64,000 nt of DNA from Phymorhynchus buccinoides (lineage: Eukaryota; Mollusca; Gastropoda; Neogastropoda; Raphitomidae). The position numbers were made by a program, and so were the translations under genes. Position 1 is the first letter of the stretch, and each line of letters begins with the position of its first letter. The notes under the pieces are model-generated. The model saw nothing but the letters and a program-made list of their open reading frames with translations, ran no database searches and had not been told where the DNA came from. Positions 23,640 through 35,660 of this stretch are shown here, one piece after another. The stretch lies in contig CM065695.1 of the NCBI GenBank assembly GCA_017654935.2, forward strand, positions 24,650,975 through 24,714,974, read 5' to 3'.

Positions 23640-24076
23640 ATTTCTTTTCACAAAGTGTGTGATTTTCTTAAAGTGTCTATCATATTCCTCGTTACTTAAT
23701 TCCCATCTTGCACAACCCTCTTTTTTGCTGTTTTGTTTGAAAACCTCAGATCTGAAACTAAAGGGTAACCTACTTGTGCATGCTCATGATTAAATAAAAC
23801 CGTAATGCATTGATTGATTTATATGGAAAAAATGCTTTGTAAGGAAATAAAATGCATTAAAAACAAAAAAGCATTTCATTTTTGAAAATGAAATAGTGTG
23901 CGTGGAAATGACCAGTATCTTCCTCCCCCCCCCCCCCCCCCCTCTCCCTCTCTCCTTCTCTCTCTCTCTCTCCTTGAGCGAGTGTGTTCTTCGGATTTTA
24001 CATCCTTCCACTAAAACAGTAAAAGCGATTCCTGAAAACAACAATATTATTTTGTGTGTGATGTAGGTGTGTAAGA

Positions 24077-24112
<36 letters not shown>

Positions 24113-24429
24113 ATGTGTGTATGTGTTTGTGAGTGTGTGTATTTAGAGACAATAATGAATCAGGAGTAACCTAGTGATACTCTGTTAAACCTTCCCTTGT
24201 CCTCCCCTCCTCCCCACAAGAAAAAAAGACGGCCCGGTAAACAAAGATTTAAAAATCAGTCGAGTTATCTGAAACGTATAGGAGTATGTAGCACTAACAG
24301 TCAAAGATTGCGGAGTAAAGATATCAATTATCAGTAACAGAGGTCTGAATTGTGTAGAATGCTAATCAAAATGTGTAGAGTAACCAGGTCTGACACACAC
24401 TCAAATAATGAAATCTACACCCATTGATT
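23640..24429. other. No gene; poly-C and (GT)n tracts
   Basis: Contains a C run followed by CT repeats at about 23926-23972 and a GT run at about 24079-24108. No coding signal was seen. Confidence 0.5.
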
Positions 24430-24830
24430 CACAAGAATCAAGAATTTTAATCGTTTGACCCCTCTTGGGGCATGGACGATACAAGTACAACAAAGCATAA
24501 AACTCAATCAGAACAAAGTGTGAACATAATAGCGAAATGTCGAACTTTGGTGAGCTGTAATAAAAAAAAAAGTGCTCTTATTAAACTATCTTTCTGACTT
24601 AGAAATTTACTAATATTCAAACAAATGCGTCGACCTTGTCAAAATAAATGACAGAAATAAACAGATTTTGGTTTGAGATATTTTAAGGAATGATTTTTCA
24701 CGAACTTCATTATATTTTGGACATTCTATTATACAATGAAATTCATCTCCTATTTCACCCATTTCGCAATTACAAGTACGCAATTCTCTTTGAAAATTAT
24801 GATGTCTTCCAACTTCAATTGGCACAGACG
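24430..24830 (-). pseudogene. LINE B-like 3' fragment
   Basis: The minus strand reads LPIEVGRHHNFQRELRTCNC then IGDEFHCIIECPKYNEV. This is the same C-terminal zinc-like region as LINE B. Downstream, the 3' end has GCCCCAAGAGGGGTCAAACG followed by AATTCTTGATTCTTG tandem tail units. Only the last 80 or so codons remain. Confidence 0.75.
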
Positions 24831-25951
24831 CATGGGCAAGATGGATGGACTTGTTAAGTTATGCGTCTTAGTAAATGCTACAAAAACACTTTATAATTAC
24901 TATTTTTTAATCCACAATCAACAATAAAAATGTATGAATGAAAGAAAATATTCTGCACATTGAAAAGAGACAACAGAAGAACATAAAAATGCAACCATGT
25001 GCAGGGGTCAGTCATTCTGAAGAGGGTGGGGGTGGGGTGTTCAGTTGGGGTGAGGGTGGGGGGTCTGGGGGGTTGCCTCTGACTGACTGAGCCAGGAGAA
25101 GGGGGGCAGCTGCCACTTATATACTACCCACAACATTTGAAGAGATTTTCTGCAGCGGTTCTCATGATATTGTGAGGGCAGAAGCAAAACAACAGCAAAG
25201 AAGGTACAAAAATAACAAAACCTCACCATTCTGGAATGAAGTAGAGGGCTAATTTGAAAAGAATACAGCTATGTTCCATCTTGTTGCAAGTCTCTCTCTC
25301 TCCTCTCTCCCTCTCTCTCTCTGATTGCACTGATGATGGTGTATTTGTTGGAACTAAGTCTTGAATATAAAAAAAATGTTTCTTTTCTACCTCGCATACT
25401 TTTTTGAAAGTTTGAATCGATTTACATGTACTTGTTTATTGCATTTTCTATTTATTTTCATGTTGGATGATGTCCCTACAGCACTGTCCCCTTTGACATG
25501 GGCAGATGGCCCTCTCTCTCTCTCTCCCCTCCCGCTATTCCTATGCCACTGTAATATAAACATCTGGTACGGTTGAAATGTAATGTCTTCCAAAATCAGT
25601 CCTGATTTAAAAATAATAATAAATACCTGTTATGAAATCAAGAGAATTATGCCAATCACGAACATAGTTATTTTGCAATTCCTTTTTAATGCATTAAACA
25701 TTCTTCGTGTATAAGCAAGAACAACAAAAATCAAACTTAACCCACATGAATTTATGTCATAAATTGTTCACAAATCACTACAGATTGGACTGAGTGGTGT
25801 ACAAAAACATTTTACTCCCTCTCTGTCTGTCTTATGCACTCTCTCACACACAGTCTGTTTCCATGTCTCTCACTTCATTCTTCCCCTTAAATCTCCTCCT
25901 CATAGTCCTACTCCCTCTCACTTTCGTGTTTCATCTCCCTAACCCTGTCCA
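24831..25951. other. No gene seen
   Basis: Contains a G-rich stretch (25020-25075) and CT-rich runs near 25290-25320 and 25510-25530. The part nearest 25950 would be the 3' UTR of the F-box gene. No other coding signal was seen. Confidence 0.45.
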
Positions 25952-27247
25952 CTAAGGAACGAACACAAAGGGACATTTGTGTTCCCGACACAGTTCCTCC
26001 ATGCTCTGCACGCTGTCACTGTTCCTGATATAATCCTTGTGCGCCGTCACCTCTAGACGGACCAGCGGTGTCTCTGCCTTGATGGGATCAGCCAAAGGTG
26101 GGAACTGTTCAGACAGTACCGTAACCCGGCACTCAACGGTGAGTTCTGGGCAAGCCGATGTCAGCTGGCACCAGGCAGATGATGACAATGAAGGGAACCG
26201 CCTCTGCATGTCCATGCTGTAGTCTTTGCGAAGCAGAATCAATTTCTTCAGCTGGCTGCGTTCCCCTGATGTATTTGACAGTTCTAGCAAGAGTTCTTCA
26301 CTGAGGTTATGGAGACTTAGCTGGAGTTTTTGTAAGTTTGGAAAGTCTGACACTAGCACTGCTGTTGGGGTCAGGGACCTGCGTGGACACACTTCGGAAA
26401 GTGTACTTTCGTACCAGATTTCAGGCAAGATCAATGTGCTCACCGACTGGCATATTGTCTTGCTCTTATTTGTGGCAGAATACAAAGATTTCAGTGTGTC
26501 ATCAAAGTAAAGACTGCTGTACACTTCCGGAGTGAGAGTGACGTGAGTGTTGGTTGTTAACAACTCCAAAATTTTTGCTCTTTCAATACTAGTAGGTTGA
26601 ACAGGTTCAGGACAACCACAATCATCATTGGCATCTTGGGGCCCATATGGATTAAATCTAGGACTCCTCCTGCGAGGACCACACCAATTTTTGGCTCGCT
26701 TTTTAATCATACTAGATGGCTCATTCAAAATATCGATCATATGACCTATACATTCAACCACAAGATTCACACGCTTTAGCACCCCTCTTTCCGCAAAGCT
26801 GTGGACCTTGTTCATGGACAAGGCAGTCAGGCTGAGCGATGGTAGTACCACTTCAACATTTCTGAAATGCTCTTCACAATGCTGGATCATCATCTGTTCT
26901 GTGCGAAACCAATGTAGGCATTCATTTTTGCCAAAGAGCCGAACGGACACATTGGACCAAACGGATGTGGAATTCATTATTCCGTTCATCCTGTGGCATG
27001 TGTTGGCCAGGCAACCTCTCTCTCGGATAGGCAGCATCTTGAAGACATGCCCCAGGATCTCGTCAGGTAGGATGCCCAGCGTGAGAGGAAGAGGGGACTC
27101 CAGGAGATTGTCACCTTCACCTCCACCACCAACAGCACTGTCAGAGATGCCAACATTGGAAGGTTGACAAGGTGGTGATGATGATGATGATGGTGATGGT
27201 GGACGCCGAAAAAAGTAAGGAAAGTGCTTCCCGGTCCATATTAGCCT
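25952..27247 (-). CDS. F-box protein with leucine-rich C-terminal region, 5' end unresolved
   Basis: F-box proteins recruit substrates to SCF ubiquitin ligases through Skp1. The minus-strand frame is open from 27247 to the TAG at 25952-25954. An F-box lies at about 27090-26940: LGILPDEILGHVFKMLPIRE, with a CHRMN...SVWSNVSV continuation. Behind it is a region with irregular leucine-rich segments (NLQKLQLSLHNLSEELLLEL) as in FBXO33/FBXO39-type proteins. The first in-frame ATG (27037) falls inside the F-box, so it cannot be the true start. Upstream in frame are a Gly-rich stretch and a Ser/Pro run encoded by an ATC repeat, then a TGA at 27248-27250. An ATG in another frame at 27239 opens MDREALSLLF and would join only by a shift in the ATC repeat. 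An upstream exon, a frameshift or repeat slippage could explain this. The exact subfamily is uncertain. Confidence 0.8.
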   Translation of the reverse strand, partial: RLIWTGKHFPYFFRRPPSPSSSSSPPCQPSNVGISDSAVGGGGEGDNLLESPLPLTLGILPDEILGHVFKMLPIRERGCLANTCHRMNGIMNSTSVWSNVSVRLFGKNECLHWFRTEQMMIQHCEEHFRNVEVVLPSLSLTALSMNKVHSFAERGVLKRVNLVVECIGHMIDILNEPSSMIKKRAKNWCGPRRRSPRFNPYGPQDANDDCGCPEPVQPTSIERAKILELLTTNTHVTLTPEVYSSLYFDDTLKSLYSATNKSKTICQSVSTLILPEIWYESTLSEVCPRRSLTPTAVLVSDFPNLQKLQLSLHNLSEELLLELSNTSGERSQLKKLILLRKDYSMDMQRRFPSLSSSAWCQLTSACPELTVECRVTVLSEQFPPLADPIKAETPLVRLEVTAHKDYIRNSDSVQSMEELCREHKCPFVFVP

Positions 27248-27326
27248 TCAGACTTCAGTTTCTGTGCGTACAAACACAAATCCATAAGTTCAGGGTTAGA
27301 TGTCTGGTTTCGTAGGTATGGCAGCT
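27241..27326 (-). other. Candidate upstream coding exon of the F-box gene
   Basis: A pyrimidine-rich TTTTAATTTTCAG acceptor ends at 27327. The minus strand then reads LPYLRNQTSNPELMDLCLY and AQKLKSEG before TAA. The composition is protein-like, but the frame differs from the F-box frame immediately downstream. It could be the true N-terminal exon with an indel, or chance. Confidence 0.35.
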
Positions 27327-27552
27327 CTGAAAATTAAAAGAGAGAGAAAAGAATTAGCTGAATTCTGAACAATGACCTCGGTGAAAATGATCACTTCAGC
27401 AATATTTTATCGAGACAATGTCACATACACACACACACACACTCTCCTCTCTCTCATGTATGTACACACACATGGGTGCACCTCCCAAACAATGAAAAAA
27501 ACACACTGAAAGGCTGGGGTCCATGGCCCCAGCAGGCCCCAATGGGATATAG

Positions 27553-27880
27553 GGTCAGAGGAAGAAGGGTTGCAGAGTGGTTTAGATGTTCGCCTGCCGA
27601 TTTCAATACGTGTGACTGCAGCTTGAGTGACCCGGGTTCGAATGCTGGCCTCGCCGTTTCTTTCTAGTTCGACACAAAAATCGAACTGTTGGTAAAATCA
27701 GGGGGAAATCCCACTGCCTGGTATGACCAAAGTGCTAACTACTTTCACAAGTCGGTCCCCCAACCCACCCACCCAAAAAAGTTTAAGCGCTGCGCTTGTG
27801 GCAATGCGCTCTCTGGGGGAGAGCAAGCCGAATTTCACAGCGATAAGTCTCTGTGACTAGAATATACTCAATACTAAAAC
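27553..27880 (+). mobile_element. tRNA-Ser/Leu-headed SINE
   Basis: The head TTGCAGAGTGGTTTAGATGT continues to GTTCGCCTGCCGATTTC and a B box GGGTTCGAATGC, as in a class II tRNA. The body ends with GCAATGCGCTCTCTGGGGGA and AATTTCACAGCGATAAGTCT. This last part resembles the tail of the SINE at 30.5-30.85 kb. Confidence 0.7.
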
Positions 27881-28508
27881 AAATAACAACATATGTACAC
27901 ATACACACAAAATGTTGAGGTTCAGGAGGGAAACATAATTATCAAAAAGACATTGTTGCCCTCTTCTCTTCTCTTTAGTTTTATTTCTGTGACGTAAGGT
28001 GTCCCGCGCAACCCACTTTCTACACACCCTCTACCCCCCCCCCCCTCCCACCCGCCACACACTTTACTATTCCACCCCGCCGCTTTAATTGCAATCGTGT
28101 GACATCACAGATTCACAGATTCAGGGTGGCATCTCTTTGATCTACGGTTTCCCTTCCAATCACGCGCTCTTGACAGGTATCACGCACAGCTGTATGAATA
28201 TTCGGCTTGTGATGATGACGTAATAGGCGCATGACTATAGCGTCGTCTCGTGACTACTACTACTACTAACCAATCATAGGCCCTTATAGATTTAAAAGCA
28301 AGTATGGAAATTAATAGTGAGAGGCAAAAACTTATAGCATTCTCTTCTAAAAACCTGGCTGAGTCAACACTGTAGGATCAAACCCTCTGCTGTTACCTGC
28401 CAGTAATACTATTACTAGTAGTATTAGCCAAACTCGTGAGTACTATTGAATGTGGCTTGGGTGTAATATACTTTGATTGAGATTTGTTTTTGTTTGATTC
28501 TATTTTTG

Positions 28509-29111
28509 ATGTGTGAAAGTTCCTCCAAAAGGGATCGGCGAGTGCTGGGGTGAACTAGGCTTGCTCTACAAGAACCAGTGGAGAGTAGTTCTCAGTCATT
28601 CCGGTTGAGGCGCCGTGGGATGGCACGGCTCAGGCGTGGTCTCCTCGCAGATTCTGGTGTGGTGGCGTCTTGGCGGATTGAGAGTGATGTTGGCTTGATC
28701 ATAGATTTTAATATAGCCGGTTACTGAATCATACCAGCTGATTCCAGTACCCCTTTTATGTTTTACTGATTTCGGTTTGACAACTGAAACTATTGTTATT
28801 AGTGCTATTGTACAAGGGCAGCCTTCTAGCCGGTTGGGATCCACTAATCCCTGCTGGCTGAAGCCCATATCTCTAATCCATAGAGATCTACACCCATGTT
28901 TTCCTGTGATCATCAGCAGGGCATTGTGGTCAGGACGTTCAAACCCTGACTCGTCAAGACGCCACCACACCAGAATCCGCGAGGAGATCACGCCTGAGCC
29001 GTGCCATCCCGCGACGCCTCAACCGGAACGACTGGGAACTACTCTCCACTGAAGAGCAAGCCTAGTCACCCCAGCACTCGCCGATCCCTACGGAGGAACT
29101 TCAACACAGCT
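28509..29111. mobile_element. Foldback-type element with long terminal inverted repeats
   Basis: The left arm (28509-28680) and the right arm (28945-29111) are inverted copies of about 160 bp at roughly 90% identity. They share GGGATCGGCGAGTGCTGGGG, GTTCCGGTTGAGGCG-type and GATTCTGGTGTGGTGGCGTC segments. The spacer is about 265 bp and has no protein-like ORF. No clear target duplication was found. Confidence 0.75.
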
Positions 29112-30492
29112 ATGAGCTAAGTCCCTAAGACAGTGCAAAGAACACTAACTGGAACCAAGGACACTTGATATTATTAGTGACCCTTCCGGCTTGGGGCTAA
29201 ACTTTTAAAAAGACAAAAGTCTTGTATATAAAAAAAATTAAAAACTATAATCCTTTCGGATTTCATTGTTTTTCATTCATATTTTGTTTTGGCGCCATTG
29301 AGCTGCTTTATTCTTATTGTTGCATAATCTTATGCAGATTTTGTGAGTAAATAAAATACAAGTGTACAAATAATTCTGAACCCTTTGGTCAGACTGATGA
29401 GAGTGGACGTTTTCTAATTTTCATGTAAAAACTTACTTCTCTCTGTCTGCCATTTAGAGCAAATCTACCACTTGTATTTCTTTCAATCATACGAGCCAGA
29501 ACCCGGGCAAAAATATAAATTTATTAGATGAAAAGGGGCCGGGAAAGTTGCTCACCTCCCATACCCTAGAGAAGTGGGCTAAAGGAAAATTTTCTCATTG
29601 AAAATTTAACACTCTAAAAGTCTTCCCCTAGAGACTTAGCCTTTAGGTCATTCCCTCATCACATCTAATTTTGAGTCCCACAAGCCTTTTCTTGTAATTG
29701 CGTTTCAAACCAATGCAGTGTCACTTGGGGGAGAGAGCTTTTGCCAGCTAATCAAACTCAACTTTATTATCCCTGATAAGAAAAATTGCAAGTGGCAACG
29801 ACTGCTATTTTTACATCAAAACAAAACAAGACAAAACATTAATAAGCAAATAAAAATGCTAAACTTTAGATACAAAGATATAGGCCTACCTGCACATAAT
29901 CAAACACCCACTAATATAAAGTAAAAAAACATGCTAAAATACAAAAACATTGCATACTATTATCATGTCTACACAAAATCACACACAATAATATAGTTTC
30001 AAAAGCATTTTAAAAAGGAAACTGTAAAAAGTCACATCTTTAAAATGCGAAGCAGTTCATTAAAATAATACATGTTATAGAATTGTTTTTACAAATTCAA
30101 GTTAAGGTGAAATCTAGCTAGGACAACTATAAAACCATATATACACACAAAGACATATCCATATCCCTGTGCCCATGAACATAAAATTAGACTAAACATC
30201 AAGCACATTCACACCTGTGATTGCACGCACGTGTACGCACGCGCACACACATGCATACACACTTGTCGATGTGCAGTTGCCTTTCCTTTTTGACAATTAC
30301 AAAAAAGTTAACAAAAATTGAAACTAAACTATCATAATATATATATATATATATGAAAACTCCAAATTAGAATATTCATATAGAACAAAACTTTTGTTGA
30401 CCAATGGGTGTGGCAGAAAGGGAAGGTAGGTGACACAGGTCACAAAAACATAAATGTCAGAATCTGTGCAGCACTCTGATTGTGACATACCT
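29112..30492. other. No gene seen
   Basis: AT-rich sequence. A minus-strand LINE 3'-end-like motif (CAGGGATAATAAAGTTGAGT) is read near 29755-29775, and an AT run near 30337-30353. No coding signal was seen. Confidence 0.4.
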
Positions 30493-30611
30493 AAGTGAGA
30501 GTGGCAGTGGTAGTGCGTTCGCTTCGTGTCAAGTAAACCCGAGTTCGAACCTGGGTACAGGGGATTTTTTCCTCTCATTCTGCACTAGGCCTTTAACGGT
30601 CTGAACGTGGA

Positions 30612-30642
<31 letters not shown>

Positions 30643-30845
30643 CGTGTGCCCATGCACTTAGCACACGCTAAACCCAGTGGCAACGAAAAAGTTGTCATTT
30701 GGTATTACCCACCCACCCTCATCAATGACAAAACTCGCATGCAAACAAAGAAAAAAAAAAATTGGATGGCGCGCCTCTGGCTGCGACGCGCTCTCCAGGT
30801 GGGAGCAACCCAAATTTCACAGAGACGCCTCTGTGAATAAAGTAC
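30493..30845 (+). mobile_element. tRNA-derived SINE
   Basis: The A-box-like GGCAGTGGTAGTGCGTTCGC and B box GAGTTCGAACCTG are followed by GGAGTCTTTCGGATGAGACG, GAGGTCCCGTGTGCCCATGC and a 3' module with GCGCGCCTCTGGCTGCGACG. It ends AATTTCACAGAGACGCCTCT. The central segment is shared with the SINEs at 10.5 and 58.0 kb, and the 3' module with 31715-31960. Confidence 0.8.
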
Positions 30846-30929
30846 CTAATACCTAAAATACAGAGTTATGAGTGTATCAAGCACATTCCAATGTCTCAAT
30901 AATAGGACCATTTTATTCAGTTCTCACTC

Positions 30930-31223
30930 ATGAATGTACACCCAGCTACTGTACAATGGACTCAATTTGCCAACAGAAGATGGGCATCTAGACTGTCCAC
31001 CTTCTACTGGTATCACTGGGGAGACGTCTTCATCGGCAATGCTGAATGGGGTCACCCCCTACCGCCCATCCCACAACCCGCCAAGACAGTCAGTTACACC
31101 CATCAAACTCCCAATTCCTTCTTCCCCAAGACCATTCGAGACTGGAACTCCCTGACCCCAGAAATCATCCAGTCCCCCACGCTCAGCTCCTTCATCTCGA
31201 GGGTGCTGAAGCAGTCTGTATAA
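30930..31223 (+). pseudogene. LINE reverse transcriptase C-terminal fragment
   Basis: The plus strand reads ATVQWTQFANRRWASRLSTF, then PNSFFPKTIRDWNSLTPEII and SPTLSSFISRVLKQSV. This is the standard C-terminal end of a LINE RT protein. It is 5'-truncated, about 95 codons, with no frameshift inside. CT-rich sequence follows to 31310. Confidence 0.75.
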
Positions 31224-31714
31224 GCTCATACCGACACCCACCCCCCCTCTCCCCCTCTCCCACCCCCTCCCCCCCCGACTCCTCCCACAGCTTCTCCTTC
31301 TCTCTCTTTTTTTATGTCTTTATGATTTATTCCTTTTCCGTGCGGGGCCAGGTGTTCTCGGACTAGCTGGGGGTGCATGGCCCAACATGCTCTCTTATCT
31401 ATCTAGGCTCTGGTTGTTGTTGTTTTGGTGGGTTTTTTGTTGTTGTTGTTGGGTGTTTTTTCTCCCCGCGCAGCGATTTTTCTTTGACCCCAATATATGT
31501 CAGTTATTGCCGGTTACCGGGCAGGTGGACATCATTGGTAGAAGAAGAAACTATCCTTCATTCTGGCAAAACACGTTATTGGAAGTTTTCTTTTCTTGGA
31601 CCTTTGGAGATAGGAACTCCTTTCAACCTGAGGCAGTGACATAGCTTCGGAGGGCTTCAAATCCAGGATGTAAACAAAGGGAACATTAGGTTAGCTTAGG
31701 TTAGGAGCATTATA

Positions 31715-31960
31715 CTATATAGTCACAGAGGCATCTCTGTGAAATTCGGTTTGCTCCCACCTGGAGAGCGCGTCGCAGCCAGAGGCGCGCCACCCAATAT
31801 TTTTTTAACCAAAATTTGGCACTGATTTTTAACTGATTGATTTTTGTGTGACATGATGAGGAAGGAAGGGATGGGGGGGGTAAATTTTGACCAAATGACA
31901 ACTTTTTCGTTGCCACTGGGTTTAACGTGTGTTAACGGTACATGCAAGACTTTTTTCAAA
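31715..31960 (-). mobile_element. 5'-truncated SINE, inverted relative to 30493-30845
   Basis: The reverse complement gives GTGGCAACGAAAAAGTTGTC, then GGCGCGCCTCTGGCTGCGAC and GAGATGCCTCTGTGAC. This is the 3' two-thirds of the SINE at 30.5 kb. The tRNA head is missing. Confidence 0.75.
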
Positions 31961-33717
31961 GTGCTTTTAGCTTAAAGCTCTTTCATTCCTACCAGCAGCT
32001 TGTGTTGCTCTATAGCAGCTATTCTGAGAGCTTGGCTTCATAGAGCTGCTGTCTCTCAATTCCTGGATTTCCAGAGTGAGTGAAAGTGTGAAAAGGGGTG
32101 CTTGTGTTATTGTGTATCTTCTTCTTCTTCTTCCTATTACTGGACTGGGCCTCCTGCGTTTCAATCCAACTTGGTACGCGACTGACAGATAGTGTGTGCT
32201 CTCAATGCCTAATTATTAAAACAAAAACTTGAATAACAAATTAGGATCCATCACTAAAACTTGAGGTTAAAACTATACACACTGGTCCACTGGGAGATCA
32301 GCAGATGGAGGCCTGGTGGCTGATGTAAATGCCACCTAGGCCGGCCCTGAATGCATCAGGACAGATGGTTTCAGTCAGGTAGCTAAGGTATATTGCCGTG
32401 GGATATTCACCGGTCTGGCTTATTAACTTTGGAAAACCTCTTTTGGCTATTAAGTGTGATAATTGACAGAGAAAACAGAAGGGTGGGACTGCGAGTAAAG
32501 CCGTTATTCAAGTAAAGTTGCTCACAGAAACGAGAGTTACAAGAAGACTCAGTGGAAATGAGGGGGGACAAAAAGCTGGTATATTTACAGAAATCAAAGA
32601 GTTAAACAAAGTCGGACCCAAAATGCGTAAATCAGGCTAAAAATTGCGCCACGTCATAAATTTTAGATTGATCAACTGATGTAAAAAGAGTGCATATTTT
32701 GTTCTGAGTTTAAGAAGTGGGCTCACCCCCACTTAGCAATTTAAAGAACTTTTTCCACTACTTGTTAGAATTTTAAAGAAGTGACAGAAAATAAGACAGA
32801 CAATAATTGATCACTGCACTTTCCGTGCTTAACAAGCACCGAGTGCTGGAAGTTTGATGCCCCGATGACTTAGGAGCTGATATTTTGCTTCTTTGATTGC
32901 GACACTGTAAAGTTTGCGTTTCGCCATACACAGCAAAACAATGTCTTTGCTATCCGATCATATTCCAACCACTGGAACTCCTTCAGTCATTTAGGTTTTT
33001 TACAGAACTTCTTGGTGCTTGTCGATTTTTCTGCTGTTGGTTGTGACTCCCCTTGGGTTTGACAGTCATTATGATCATTATGATCTTCTTCACGTTTTCT
33101 TTTCAAACTGCCTGATTGCACTCAGCCACGCTTTCATCGCCATCTTGTCAGAAGGCTACTGCAATCTATAAACAATTTTTTGTCTAATGACTACCAGAAC
33201 TTTTCTTGTATTTTTTTCCTTTCCAGAGTTATGAGCATTTAAATTTAGTAGGGCGAGTGTCGGCCATTTTGAGAAAACACAGTGTAAAGTCTAGTCTCCC
33301 GTGCTGAAGAAAATGCATTGACCTACTCGTTCTTAAAACACTTATAAGATCATTTAGAGACCATATTAAAGATTATCCTTTATAAATATGAAAGATAAGA
33401 TGTCAGAGAACACAAAAATACACAAAAGCCTGTTGTGAGAAACTAGCCCAGCGACTACTTAATGTTCCTTTCGTGGTGCTGGGTCTTACTATCTAGTATA
33501 AGAGTCTGAGCTATTTTCAAAGCAAAGATCAGTGGCATTGCAAAATTTAAATCTATGAATAAGGTTTCATATCCACAATGACAATCAATACCCCAACCCA
33601 ACCCCGCAACAACTAAAAAACAGACATTTTTGTTTTGCTTCATGCACCCATACTTTTTCCACCCCCACCCCACACACACCGACCCTATATAGATACCTTG
33701 TTTCCCTTTTCTCCCTC
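31961..33717. other. No gene seen
   Basis: A short CTTCTTCTTCTTCC run sits near 32120. The rest is AT-rich with no ORF of protein-like composition. Confidence 0.45.
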
Positions 33718-35660
33718 AACCAACAACAACAACATACAGTATTTATACGGCGCTGAATCTTCATATAAAATCAAATCAAAGCGCACACACACGTTAGCAT
33801 TCATAACGCATTCAAACAAAAATGCAATACAAAGCAAACACACACGTATGACATAAATGGTATACAGCAGAAACAGACCTAAAGGCAAGAGAGAGAGAAG
33901 AGAGTGGAGCCTCAATGGGGGAGGGGGGAACAGGTGGGTTTTGAGGTTAAATTTGAAAGCAGAGAGGGTCGGTCGCTGACGGAGGGAAAGAGGAAGTTTG
34001 TTCCAAGATGTCGGTCCTGAGACAGCAAAAGAGCGCCGACCAACAGTTGAAAGCCTATACGTAGGGATCTGGAGAGAAAGAGGGTCAGAAACTGAACGTA
34101 ATGTGCTAGCTGGCGTATAAATGGAAATATTATCGCAGAGGTAAGATGGAGCAGCTTTATGGATAGATTTATAGCAAAGTGTGCTTAATTTATACTCAAT
34201 TCTGTCTGCGACAGGAAGCCAGTGCAAAGAATGGAGAAGAGGGCTAACATGGTTGAACTTTTTCTTCCTAAGGACAAGACGAGCAGCTGTGTTTTGAATA
34301 CGCTGGAAACAAGATGGAGAAGAGACAGATAGGCCAGAAAGGAGAGCATTACAGTAGTCAAGACGAGATAGGATGAGGGAAGTGACAAGTTTTGCTGTGG
34401 TTTCATCTGAGAGATATTTACGAATATAGACAATGCGATGAATTTGATAGTAGCAGGACTGACAGGTCTGAGTCAGGAAACTCTGCATGGAAAGAGTATT
34501 GTCCAAAGTGACACCTAAATTTTTGACAGAGTCTGAGAGGGGAATGATATTGTTACCCAGTTGGATTGACTCTATGGAAACAGAGGCTTTTTTGTTTTTA
34601 CAAGTACAAGCATTGCTTCGTTTTTTTCACCATTTAATTGAAGTTTATTTTGAACCATCCAATTTTGAATATCAATATAGCAGTTGTTACTTTCTGTAAG
34701 AATGGAATCTAGATCTTCAGGGGTTGTACTGTTTTGGAGTTGTGAGTCATCTGCATAGAAGTGATGTTTATTGTTGTGCTGGTCGATGACATTGGCAAGA
34801 GGTAACGTATACAAAGTAAACAAGACAGGACCAAGCACAGACCCCTGAGGAATTCCACAAGAAAGCCTAACCTGTTCAGACTGACGACCATTGACCAGAA
34901 CTGATTGAAAACGATCAGAGAGGTAAGAGGAAAACCAAGAAAGAGCAGGGCCCATTAATTCCAAAAGTATGTTCAAGACGAGACAGAAGAATGGAGTGGT
35001 CTATGGTGTCAAAGGCAGCAGAGAGATCAAGAAGCGTCAAAAGAGAGATCTGACCAGCATCAGAAGCAAGTAGGAGGTCATTGACGATTTGAACAAGGGC
35101 TGTTTCAGTACTGTGGTTGGCTCTATAGGCAGACTGATAAGGATGGTGAAGATTGTTGGAGGATAGATGATCATTAAGTTGTTTCAGAACAGTCTTCTCT
35201 AGGAGTTTGGAGAGAAACGGGAGGTTAAATACAGGTCTGTAGTTTTTCAGATTATTGGGATCCAGATTGTTCTTCTTGAGAAGGGGCCTTACAAGAGCGG
35301 TTTTGAAAGCAGAAGGGAACACACCTGAAACTAAAGAAGAACTGATGATGGTGGTGATTGATGGCAGAATGTGTTGATAGATTTGTGAGAAAGGAGAGGC
35401 TGGGATGGGGTCAAAATCACATGATTTAAAATGCATTTCTTTCAGAGTAGAAAGAACTTCGGTCTCAGACACCGGCTTGAAAGCGAGAAGGGGGACATCA
35501 GTGAACGATGGGTCTGGAATAGTTGGTTGAAAAGGCATGGAGTCGATTTTTGATCGTAGATCGATAATCTTGGTGGAGAAGAAGGAGGAAAATGTTTCTG
35601 GCAGTTTGTCAGGACTGATATTTGATGGCAGAGGACTTGATTTCTTAGTGCCTATAGGAC
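33718..35660 (-). pseudogene. LINE C: CR1/L2-like reverse transcriptase, 5'-truncated, two frameshifts
   Basis: Minus-strand pieces in order: FKTALVRPLLKKNNL and NYRPVFNLPFLSKLLEK (about 35340-35220), DLSAAFDTIDHSILL (about 35010), GIPQGSVLGPVLFTLYT and FYADDSQLQ (about 34860-34740), then the C-terminal tail with SWNKLPLSLRQRPTLSAFK (about 34010-33950). The frame changes near 34950 and near 34540. The endonuclease is absent, as expected for an aborted reverse transcription. The 3' end has GATTCAGCGCCGTATAAATA followed by a GTT run near 33718-33735. It is related to LINE A and LINE D but diverged. Confidence 0.85.

Noticed and set aside
28596..28991. 131-codon minus-strand frame across the foldback element
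   Set aside because: It spans both inverted arms and the spacer; the arm parts simply encode complementary readings and no domain is visible.
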